Positions 52,522-60,201 of a stretch of 64,000 bases of DNA are shown here, in pieces. Position 1 is the first letter of the stretch, and every line of letters starts with the position of its first letter. The stretch lies in assembly GCA_018057705.1 (NCBI GenBank), contig JAGPDF010000010.1, positions 27,838-91,837 on the forward strand. The letters are read 5' to 3'. The notes beneath the pieces are model-generated. The model saw nothing but the letters and a program-made list of their open reading frames with translations, ran no database searches and had not been told where the DNA came from. The DNA comes from Thermoanaerobaculia bacterium. GTDB taxonomy: Bacteria > Acidobacteriota > Thermoanaerobaculia > Multivoradales > JAGPDF01. A program made the position numbers and the translations under genes.

Positions 52522-54429
52522 CTACAGGTTGGGAGGCGACGCGGAGTCGATCTCGAGGTGCCGGATCCGGGCATACGGCAACTCCGGAACGAGCGCGTTC
52601 CAGCTGCCGCCGCCATCGAACGACCGCAAGACTCCGGCGTCCCACATCCCGGCGTAGACGGTCGCGGGGCTCGCCGGATCGACCGCCAGGGCATAGGCGG
52701 GTCCAGGCAGTCCGTTGTTCGCCGGAATCCACACTCCGCCGCCGTCGGCAGTCTTGGACACTCCATCCTGGGTTCCGACATAGAGCGTCTGGGAGTTCGT
52801 CGGATCGATCTCCAGGGAATACGCACTGTGGCCTGGCAGACCATTGTCGGCTCCGACCCAGTTGTCGCCGCCATTGGTCGACTTGCTGACTCCAGGGAAA
52901 CGCCCTCCGACGTAGAGCGTATTGGGAGTCATCGGGTCGACCACCAAGTGCCCGTAGCCATTGCCGACGAGTCCGACACTCGAGGCAATCCAGTGATCGC
53001 CAGAGTCAACCGACTTGAACACTTTGTCGTCGTAGGCGGCCGCATAGAGCGTGGCAGCGGTCGTCGGGTTGATGGCCACCGCAGCGACAATGGCGCCCGA
53101 TGGAAGGCCCGCGCCTGCGGCGGTCCAGCTTCCGCCGCCATCCAGGGACTTGAAGATTCCAGGGTTGTAGGTCCCGGCATAGACAGTGGCGGGGTTCGTC
53201 GGATCGACCGCCAGAAAGAGCGCCGGGCTCGTCAATCCGCCATTGGCGGGGAGCCACGTCGCACCGGAGTCGATGGACTTCCAGAGGCCGGCGTTCCAGG
53301 TCCCGGTGTAGAGCGTGGCGGGGTTCGTGGGATCGATCGCCAGCGAGTCGATCCTCGTATTTGTCAGTCCTTCGTTGACCGCGGCCCAGTTCGCAGCCGC
53401 ATCGCTCGAGCGGAAGACCCCGCCGCCCGTCCCGGCGTAGAGCCTGGCGGGGCCCGAAGGCGCGATCGCCAGAGCCTTGACCAACGGATTCGTCAGTCCG
53501 GTGTCGGCGGCGGTCCAGTGATCGCCCGAATCGACCGACTTGAAGACTCCGGCGCTCGTTCCAGCGTAAAGGGTCGAAGGGACCGCGGGATCGATCGCCA
53601 GCGACTGAATCTGCGGGTCCGTCAGTCCGACGAGGAGATCCGTCCAGGTGGCGCCCGCGTCGGTCGACCGGACCACGCCGTGGTTGCTGCCGCCCTGTCC
53701 GACGTAGGTGCCACCATAGATCGTCGACGGGTTCGTCGGATCGATCACCAGGGCGAAGATCCGGATGATGGGAGACCCCGAGAGCACAGCGGTCCAGCTG
53801 GAACCGGAATCGGTCGACTTGTGGACCCCACCGTCCCTACCCGCGTACAGCGTCGTCGGGGTCGCGGGATCGATCGCCAGGGCGTTACAGCCGCCAGCGT
53901 TGAACGGAGCCGTCGCCGCCCAGGTGTCTCCGAAGTCGGTCGATCGGTAGATTCTGCCACCGATGCAGGAGTAGATCGTGGAAGGAGTGGCCGGATCGAT
54001 CGCGAGGGCGTGGCAACCGCCCCCTGGGTTTTCGGGAATTCCAGCACTGATCAGGGTCCAGTTCTCACCGGCGTCGACCGACCGGAAGACTCCACCGTAC
54101 CGGGTTCCGACGTAGATCCTGACGGGGTTCACGGGATCGATGGCCAAAGCGAGAACTTCGAGATCGGTGAGACCGTTGACACGGGGGGTCCAGCTGGCGC
54201 CGGAGTCGGTCGAGCGAAAAAACCCTCCCGCCTCTCCTCCGGCGTACATCGTCGAAGGGTGAGACGGGACGATCGCCAGCGCATTGACCCCTCCCCCGTA
54301 CGGACCGACGCTCTTCCAGTAGCCCTCTCCTGCATGGGCCGTGACCGCAATCGCGACGCCCAGCAGCAGGGCGACGCTGAGCGCATTTCCTGGCCAAGCT
54401 CTGGATCGTCCCTCACCGCTGGTGGGCAT
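52522..54429 (-). CDS. 14-repeat BNR/beta-propeller secreted protein, truncated by an in-frame amber codon
   Basis: 635 residues before the stop. Signal peptide ALSVALLLGVAIAVTAHAG. It then has 14 repeats of about 43-46 residues with pattern LAIDPxxPxTLYAG...GVFKSxDSGxxW, the BNR/VPS10-like propeller type found in exported bacterial proteins. The last repeat reads LEIDSASPPNL and stops at TAG, exactly where other repeats have Tyr. Translation in the same frame continues with VGTDGG and the DGFExG tail. Unless the codon is suppressed or is a sequencing error, the protein lacks its tail. The ATG at 54429 has GAGGGAGAG upstream. Confidence 0.85.
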   Translation of the reverse strand: MPTSGEGRSRAWPGNALSVALLLGVAIAVTAHAGEGYWKSVGPYGGGVNALAIVPSHPSTMYAGGEAGGFFRSTDSGASWTPRVNGLTDLEVLALAIDPVNPVRIYVGTRYGGVFRSVDAGENWTLISAGIPENPGGGCHALAIDPATPSTIYSCIGGRIYRSTDFGDTWAATAPFNAGGCNALAIDPATPTTLYAGRDGGVHKSTDSGSSWTAVLSGSPIIRIFALVIDPTNPSTIYGGTYVGQGGSNHGVVRSTDAGATWTDLLVGLTDPQIQSLAIDPAVPSTLYAGTSAGVFKSVDSGDHWTAADTGLTNPLVKALAIAPSGPARLYAGTGGGVFRSSDAAANWAAVNEGLTNTRIDSLAIDPTNPATLYTGTWNAGLWKSIDSGATWLPANGGLTSPALFLAVDPTNPATVYAGTYNPGIFKSLDGGGSWTAAGAGLPSGAIVAAVAINPTTAATLYAAAYDDKVFKSVDSGDHWIASSVGLVGNGYGHLVVDPMTPNTLYVGGRFPGVSKSTNGGDNWVGADNGLPGHSAYSLEIDPTNSQTLYVGTQDGVSKTADGGGVWIPANNGLPGPAYALAVDPASPATVYAGMWDAGVLRSFDGGGSWNALVPELPYARIRHLEIDSASPPNL

Positions 54430-54624
54430 CGCTCTCCCTCTCGTCACGACTCCATCTCGCAACGTAACACAGCGAAGGTCTCGACCCTCCGCGCACTCGC
54501 CTTGGCGCGCCATGCTGACCACGAAGGTCGAAACCGCAGGCGCTCGCCTTCGGGCCGAGCGGGCAATCGCTGCGCTGCCGGCCCCCTGACTCACGCCGGG
54601 CAGCGATGCCGTCAGCGGCCGATT

Positions 54625-56622
54625 CTACGGACAGCCACCGCCCACGGCAGCCGTCCACAGGCAGGCGTCGCCGGGCTCGAAGCCGTCGGCGAAGAAGGCG
54701 GAGGTGCGCTGCGCGACTCCGATTCCCGTCCCGGCGTAAAGACTGCCGGGAGTCGCGGGATCGATCGCCAGGGCGTAGACCATAGGGACGGGTAGACCTT
54801 CGTTGACTGCCGTCCAGGAATCGCCGGAGTTGGTGGAGGTGAAGACCCCCCACTCTTGCGTCCCGGCATGGAGAACCTCGGGTACCGCGGGGTCGATCGC
54901 CAGCGCAAAAATGGTCGAGTCCGTCACCCCGGTGCTGGCCTTGGCCCAGTTGTCGCCGGCGTCGAGCGACCTCCAGACGCCGTCGTCCGTCCCGGCGTAA
55001 AGCGTGGCCGGGGTCGTGGGATCGATCGCCAGAGCGAAGACGAGGTAGACCGTCGGGCCCATGTCGACCTCGGTCCACACTCCGCCCGCGTTTTCCGACT
55101 TGAAGAGGCCGTTCCAGCTCGCGGCGTAGAGCGTGGCGGGGGTCGCGGGATCGACCGCCAGCTCGAGGATGGATCGATCATCCGGCAGGCCGGCGTTGGC
55201 CTCGACCCAGATGCCGCCGGAGTCGGTGGACTTCCAGACACCTCCAGAAGTCCCGGCGTAGAGCGTGGACGGCGTCGCCGGATCGATCGCCAGCGCCTCG
55301 ACGCTGTCCGCCGGCAACCCCTGGTTGGCCGCGGCCCATGTGCCGCCGGAGTCGGTGGACTTCGCGACTCCGCCGCCCTCGCCCTCCGTCCCGGCATAGA
55401 GCGTGCTCGGCGTCATCGGATCGATCACGAGGTCCCGCACCAGCACGCTTGCCAGCCCGGTGTTGGTCCTCGTCCAGGTGCCGCCAGAGTCGATCGACTT
55501 CACGATGCCGCCGTAGAAGGTCGCCGCGTAGAGGGTCGCGGGAGTGGTGGGATCGATGGCGAGCCGGGTGACACTCGGACCGGGCAGCCCGAAGTTCGCC
55601 TCGGCCCAGGTGCCGCCGGAGGTGACGGTCTTGAAGACACCGCTCTCCGTCCCGGCGTAGAGCGTAGCCGGGGTCGCAGGATCGATCGCCAAAGCGATGG
55701 GGTTCAGGCTCGACGGCTCAGTCTGAGTGGCGGCCCACTGGCCTCCGGCGTCCGTGGACTTCCAGACCCCGCTCATGTAGATGCTGGCGTAGACCGTGGT
55801 GGGGGTCGCAGGATCGATCGCCAGAGGTCCGACGAACAGATTCGGCAGGCCGGCGCTGGCGGCGTTCCAGGTGCCTCCGGAATCGACCGACTTGAAGACC
55901 CCACCGCCGGCCGTCCCGGCGTAGAGCGTGCCGGGGGTCACGGGATCGATCGCCAGAGAGCGGAGGTTCCCGCTCGTCATGCCGACGTTGACGGTGGCCC
56001 AGCTGCCGCCGGAGTCGACGGTCTTGAAGGCCCAGGTCGTCGTCCCGGCATAGAGGGTGGAAGGATTCGCGGGATCGATCGCCAGCGTCATGATCCGGAG
56101 GTTCGACAGGCCCGCCGAGGCGGCGACCCAGCTGCCGCCGGAGTCGATGGACTTGAAAACCCCAGATTCGCTTCCGACGTAGAGGGTGGCGGGAGTCGCG
56201 GGATCGATAACGAGGCCTCTGACCCGGAGATCCGTCAGGCCCGCCACCGCTGGAGCCCAGCTGGCACCAGCGTCGACGGACTTGTAAACCCCGTTGTAGG
56301 AGATCGCGGCGTAAAGGGTGCTGGGGCTGGCGGGATCGATCACCAGGCTCGTGGGGATCCCGAAGCCCAGACCTGTGCTGGCGGAGACCCAGGTGCCGCC
56401 GGAGTCGGTGGACTTCCAGACGCCGCGCGAGGTGCCGGCGTAGAGACTGGACGGCGTCACGGGATCGATCGCCAGGGAATGGACCGTCGCGCCGTAAGGC
56501 CCCTGGCTCGTCCAGACGCCGGTTCCGGCGTGGGCGGCGCAAGGCAACACCGCCACTGCGACGGCGAAGACGGCTGCGATCCAGTTCCCGGCCTTCAGGC
56601 ATCGCCCTTGCGGCTGCGGCAT
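54625..56622 (-). CDS. 14-repeat BNR/beta-propeller secreted protein with DGFExG tail
   Basis: 665 residues. Signal peptide WIAAVFAVAVAVLPCAAHAG, then 14 repeats (for example SLAIDPVTPSSLYAGTSRGV, WKSTDSGGTWVSASTGL). It ends SAFFADGFEPGDACLWTAAV GGGCP. It is a close paralogue of the truncated gene at 52522, and the two 3' ends are almost identical in DNA sequence. Function is unknown; the repeats suggest a surface beta-propeller for binding. Both genes lie between the phoU and pst parts of the phosphate cluster but show no link to phosphate. Confidence 0.88.
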   Translation of the reverse strand: MPQPQGRCLKAGNWIAAVFAVAVAVLPCAAHAGTGVWTSQGPYGATVHSLAIDPVTPSSLYAGTSRGVWKSTDSGGTWVSASTGLGFGIPTSLVIDPASPSTLYAAISYNGVYKSVDAGASWAPAVAGLTDLRVRGLVIDPATPATLYVGSESGVFKSIDSGGSWVAASAGLSNLRIMTLAIDPANPSTLYAGTTTWAFKTVDSGGSWATVNVGMTSGNLRSLAIDPVTPGTLYAGTAGGGVFKSVDSGGTWNAASAGLPNLFVGPLAIDPATPTTVYASIYMSGVWKSTDAGGQWAATQTEPSSLNPIALAIDPATPATLYAGTESGVFKTVTSGGTWAEANFGLPGPSVTRLAIDPTTPATLYAATFYGGIVKSIDSGGTWTRTNTGLASVLVRDLVIDPMTPSTLYAGTEGEGGGVAKSTDSGGTWAAANQGLPADSVEALAIDPATPSTLYAGTSGGVWKSTDSGGIWVEANAGLPDDRSILELAVDPATPATLYAASWNGLFKSENAGGVWTEVDMGPTVYLVFALAIDPTTPATLYAGTDDGVWRSLDAGDNWAKASTGVTDSTIFALAIDPAVPEVLHAGTQEWGVFTSTNSGDSWTAVNEGLPVPMVYALAIDPATPGSLYAGTGIGVAQRTSAFFADGFEPGDACLWTAAVGGGCP

Positions 56623-56724
56623 GCAGTCTCCTTTGCGAATTCAGGTCGATTTACCGTAGCACGGCACGCCGCCAGGTCTGCTGCGGCACCCCGCCCAGCA
56701 CCTTGCCCCTGCGCTCGCCCCTGG

Positions 56725-56742
56725 TTGTCACACCGCTGTCAC
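56725..56742 (+). promoter_or_regulatory. PHO box upstream of pstS
   Basis: TTGTCAC-ACCG-CTGTCAC, one mismatch to CTGTCAC-N4-CTGTCAC with 11-bp spacing. A further CTGACAA lies two periods downstream (56758). It is in gene orientation, 107 bases before pstS. Confidence 0.75.
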
Positions 56743-56848
56743 ACGCCGGTTCCTCCCCTGACAAACCCGGTTGACAGAGTGCCCCTGCCACCGGAGAGCT
56801 GCGCCTCGAGGCGCCGCGACCGGAATCACTTCCACGGAGGAACCACCC

Positions 56849-57811
56849 ATGAAGCGCACGTCGCTCCTCGCCCTCGCAGCTCTGACTCTTGCCACCGCCC
56901 CGCTGGCCGCGCAGCCGGCGCAGGTCGACAGCTCGATCGCCCCTTACGCCAAGTCCAGCGGCATCTCGGGCAATCTGAGCTCGATCGGTTCCGATACACT
57001 GAACAACCTGATGACCTTCTGGGCCGAGGGCTTCCAGAAGCAGTACCCGAACGTCCGGATCCAGATCGAGGGCAAGGGCTCCTCGACCGCCCCGCCGGCG
57101 CTGATTTCGGGAACCGCCCAGCTCGGTCCGATGAGCCGGCCGATGAAGGCCGAAGAGATCGACGAGTTCGAGAAGAAGTACGGCTACAAGCCCTCGGTGG
57201 TCCGCGTCGCGGTGGACGGGCTGGCGGTCTATGTCAGCAAGGACAACCCGATCGAGAAGCTCACCCTGCAGCAGGTCGACGCCGTCTTCTCGAAGACCCG
57301 CAAGCGCGGCGGCAAGGATGCCAAGACCTGGGGCGACCTCGGTCTCACCGGCGACTGGGCCGGAAAGCCGATCTCCCTCTACGGCCGCAATTCGGCCTCG
57401 GGCACCTACGGCTACTTCAAAGAGGTCGCGCTCGCCAAGGGCGACTACAAGGAGACCGTGAAGGAGCAGCCGGGCTCCGCTTCCGTGGTCCAGGGCGTCA
57501 CCGAGGACCGCTTCGGCATCGGCTACAGCGGCATCGGCTATCGCACTTCGGGCGTCAAGGCGCTCTCGCTGTCCGAGAAGGGCGATGCCTATTACGGGAC
57601 CGGGACCGAGGACGTCCTCTCGGGCAAGTACCCGATCTCGCGCTACCTCTACGTCTACTACAACGCGGCGCCCGGCAAGCCCCTGGATCCGCTGGTGCGC
57701 GAGTTCCTGCGCTTCGTCGGAGCTCGCGAGGGCCAGGAGATCGTCGTCAAGGACGGCTACCTCCCGATCCCCGGCAAGATTGCCGCCGAGGAGCTGGCGA
57801 AGCTTCAGTAG
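56849..57811 (+). CDS. pstS: Phosphate ABC transporter substrate-binding protein PstS
   Basis: 320 residues, periplasmic. Signal peptide MKRTSLLALAALTLATAPLA. The mature protein has SSIGSDTLNNLMTFWAEGFQ, IEGKGSSTAPPALISGTAQL, SLYGRNSASGTYGYFKEVAL and FGIGYSGIGYRTSGVKALSL, the phosphate-binding loop pattern of the PstS family. GGAGG precedes the ATG by 8 bases. It heads pstSCAB; a large hairpin separates it from pstC. Confidence 0.94.
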   Translation: MKRTSLLALAALTLATAPLAAQPAQVDSSIAPYAKSSGISGNLSSIGSDTLNNLMTFWAEGFQKQYPNVRIQIEGKGSSTAPPALISGTAQLGPMSRPMKAEEIDEFEKKYGYKPSVVRVAVDGLAVYVSKDNPIEKLTLQQVDAVFSKTRKRGGKDAKTWGDLGLTGDWAGKPISLYGRNSASGTYGYFKEVALAKGDYKETVKEQPGSASVVQGVTEDRFGIGYSGIGYRTSGVKALSLSEKGDAYYGTGTEDVLSGKYPISRYLYVYYNAAPGKPLDPLVREFLRFVGAREGQEIVVKDGYLPIPGKIAAEELAKLQ

Positions 57812-57826
57812 CCGCTGGAGATTCGG

Positions 57827-57866
57827 GATCCGGCGGCGGAGGATCCAACCGATCCGCCGCCGGATC
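57827..57866 (+). promoter_or_regulatory. 14-bp stem-loop between pstS and pstC
   Basis: GATCCGGCGGCGGA and TCCGCCGCCGGATC form a perfect 14-bp stem with a 12-base loop, in the 90 bases between stop and start. There is no T-run, so it is more likely to protect the pstS 3' end and lower downstream expression than to end transcription fully. Confidence 0.65.
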
Positions 57867-57901
57867 TGCCGATTTCCACCCAGCCCCCCTACCCCCCGCC
57901 C

Positions 57902-60181
57902 ATGACCATTTCCGACGCCAACCTCCCGCCGGCCCCGGCTTCCGACAAGTGGCATTCCGCGCCGCGGCGCGCCGAGACCCGAGCCACGGGACGCACTGCG
58001 GCCCGGCGGCTCTTCGTCGACCGGGCGGCGCGTTGGGTGGTCACCGCCGGCGGCATGGCGATCATCGCCAGCATCCTCGGAATCCTCTTCTTCATCCTGC
58101 TCGAGGTCCTGCCGCTCGTGCGGTCGGCGCAAGTCGCGGTCGGTGCCAGCGTCGAGGTGCAGCAGGAGGTCCAGGCGCTGACGGTCGACGAGCATCAGAC
58201 CCACGCGGCGCTCCTCGAACCGGGCGGCGTGATCCAGATTGTCCGGCTCGCCGACGGCAAGGTCGTCGACGAGCGGCAGCTCGCCGACCTTCCGGAAACA
58301 GGCCTCCTCGCCGCGCGCGTCCCCCCCGGCGGTACCGCGGTGACGGCGTCGACGACCGACGGCCGCGTCCTGGCGCAGACCATCGAGTGGCGGGTCGAGT
58401 TCGCGAGCGACGGTGCCCGCAGCGTGCATCCCGAGTTCCCCGCCGCGATCGCGCTCGAGGTCGACCTCGAGCGGCGCCCGCTGGGCACTTTCGCGGCCCA
58501 GCTCGACGGACCGGAGCGCGCGGTCGCAGCCGCCCAGCTGGCAGACGGCAGCGTCGCGGTGGTCAAGCGCGAGGCCGTGGAGAACGCCTTCACCGGCGAG
58601 ATCGCGCGCTCCGAGGCGCGATTGGTCTTCCCCGCGGTTCCGCCGCTCAGCCAGATGCTGATCGACCGTGACCAGGCGAACCTCTACGCCGGCACCTCCG
58701 GCGGCGACATCTACTGGTGGCGCCTCGACCAGGGCGACGACTTCCCGCCCCAGATCGCCTCCGCGGGGGCTTTCGAGATCACCGCGCTGTCGTTCCTCAT
58801 CGGCGACCGTTCGCTGGTCGTCGGCCAGTCGAACGGAAATCTGAGTGTCTGGTTTCCGGTGCGGCCCACGGGCGAGGAGACGTTCGTCCTCACCCGCATT
58901 CACGACTTCCCTCCGCACAGCTCGGCCATCACCCTGATCGCGCCGTCACAGCGCAACCGGACCTTCCTCGCCAAGGACAGCGGTGGCGATCTCGGAATCT
59001 ACTTCTCGACCTCCGAGCGCACGCTCTGGAAGGGGCGCTCCCCCGTCCAGGGCGCTACCGCGATGACACTCTCCCCGAAAGGGGACGGCGCCTTCGTCGC
59101 CGGCCCCGGCCAGCTCGCCTTCGTGAGCATCGAGAACCCTCATCCGGAGATCTCCTTCAAGGCGCTCTTCGGCAAGGTCTTCTACGAGGGTTACGAGGAG
59201 CCCGAGTACGCCTGGCAGTCGACCGGCGGCACCGACGACTTCGAGCCCAAGCTCTCCCTGACACCGCTCGTCGTCGGCACACTCAAGGGCACTTTCTACT
59301 CGCTGCTGCTCGCCATTCCGCTCGGCATTCTCGGCGCCATGTTCGCGTCGCAGTTCCTGCACCCGCGGCTCCTCGCCTACATCAAGCCGACGGTCGAGAT
59401 CATGGCGGCGCTGCCCTCCGTGGTGCTGGGATTCCTCGCCGGCCTCTGGCTCGCGCCGGCGCTCGAGAAGTACTTTCCGGCGCTCATCCTGACCTTCATC
59501 GTGCTGCCGCTCTTCGTCTGGCTCGCAGGCATTGCCTGGAACGCCCTGCCACTGCGGGTGCGCGGACGCTTCCCCAGTGGCTCCGAGATCGTCCTCTACC
59601 TCGTCGCGGTCGTCGTCGGGATCTTCACCTGCTTCGAGAGCTCGGCGCTCTTCGAGCACCTCGCCTTCGGTGGCGATTTCCAGGCCTGGCTGCTGAACGT
59701 CACCGGCCTGCAGTACGACCAGAGGAACGCCGTAGTCGTCGGGCTGGCGATGGGCTTTGCGGTCATTCCGATCATCTTCGCGATCTCCGAGGACGCCTTC
59801 TCCAACGTGCCGCGGAACCTGGTCTCGGGCTCGCTCGCGCTCGGCGCCAACCGCTGGCAGACGGTGACCCGCGTCGTTCTCCCCACCGCTTCGCCCGGCA
59901 TCTTCTCGGCGATCATGATCGGCTTCGGACGCGCCATCGGCGAGACCATGATCGTGCTCATGGCGACCGGCAACACGCCGATCATGGAGATGAACGCCTT
60001 CAACGGTTTCCGCACCCTGTCAGCGAACATCGCGGTGGAGATTCCCGAAGCGCCGCACCGCGGCACGCTCTACCGCACGCTCTTCCTCGCTGCGCTCCTG
60101 CTCTTCACGCTGACCTTCATCGTCAACACTGCGGCGGAGCTCGTCCGCCAGCGCTTGCGGAAGAAGTATGCGCAGCTCTAG
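57902..60181 (+). CDS. pstC: Phosphate ABC transporter permease PstC, extended
   Basis: 759 residues, against about 300 for the classical protein. A membrane segment (about 47-70, MAIIASILGILFFILLEVLP) is followed by a periplasmic region of about 370 residues with beta-propeller-like repeats (ANLYAGTSGGDIYWWRLDQG, LVVGQSNGNLSVWF). The permease core holds LVVGTLKGTFYSLLLAIPLG, AALPSVVLGFLAGLWL and the coupling motif VSGSLALGANRWQTVTRVVL. Pseudomonads and some others have similar enlarged PstC. The ATG at 57902 has no strong SD. Confidence 0.9.
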   Translation: MTISDANLPPAPASDKWHSAPRRAETRATGRTAARRLFVDRAARWVVTAGGMAIIASILGILFFILLEVLPLVRSAQVAVGASVEVQQEVQALTVDEHQTHAALLEPGGVIQIVRLADGKVVDERQLADLPETGLLAARVPPGGTAVTASTTDGRVLAQTIEWRVEFASDGARSVHPEFPAAIALEVDLERRPLGTFAAQLDGPERAVAAAQLADGSVAVVKREAVENAFTGEIARSEARLVFPAVPPLSQMLIDRDQANLYAGTSGGDIYWWRLDQGDDFPPQIASAGAFEITALSFLIGDRSLVVGQSNGNLSVWFPVRPTGEETFVLTRIHDFPPHSSAITLIAPSQRNRTFLAKDSGGDLGIYFSTSERTLWKGRSPVQGATAMTLSPKGDGAFVAGPGQLAFVSIENPHPEISFKALFGKVFYEGYEEPEYAWQSTGGTDDFEPKLSLTPLVVGTLKGTFYSLLLAIPLGILGAMFASQFLHPRLLAYIKPTVEIMAALPSVVLGFLAGLWLAPALEKYFPALILTFIVLPLFVWLAGIAWNALPLRVRGRFPSGSEIVLYLVAVVVGIFTCFESSALFEHLAFGGDFQAWLLNVTGLQYDQRNAVVVGLAMGFAVIPIIFAISEDAFSNVPRNLVSGSLALGANRWQTVTRVVLPTASPGIFSAIMIGFGRAIGETMIVLMATGNTPIMEMNAFNGFRTLSANIAVEIPEAPHRGTLYRTLFLAALLLFTLTFIVNTAAELVRQRLRKKYAQL

Positions 60182-60201
60182 CGATCTCGGGAGATACGAC
60201 G

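Noticed and set aside
5530..54699. Reading the DGFExG tail as a truncated lectin-like domain in each gene
   Set aside because: Stops follow within 4-14 residues of the motif in every intact gene and the bodies differ. Eight independent truncations at one point are unlikely, so a functional tail is preferred, though not proven.
57827..57866. Full rho-independent terminator between pstS and pstC
   Set aside because: The stem is strong but there is no T-run after it and pstCAB has no other promoter-like region, so partial processing is more likely.
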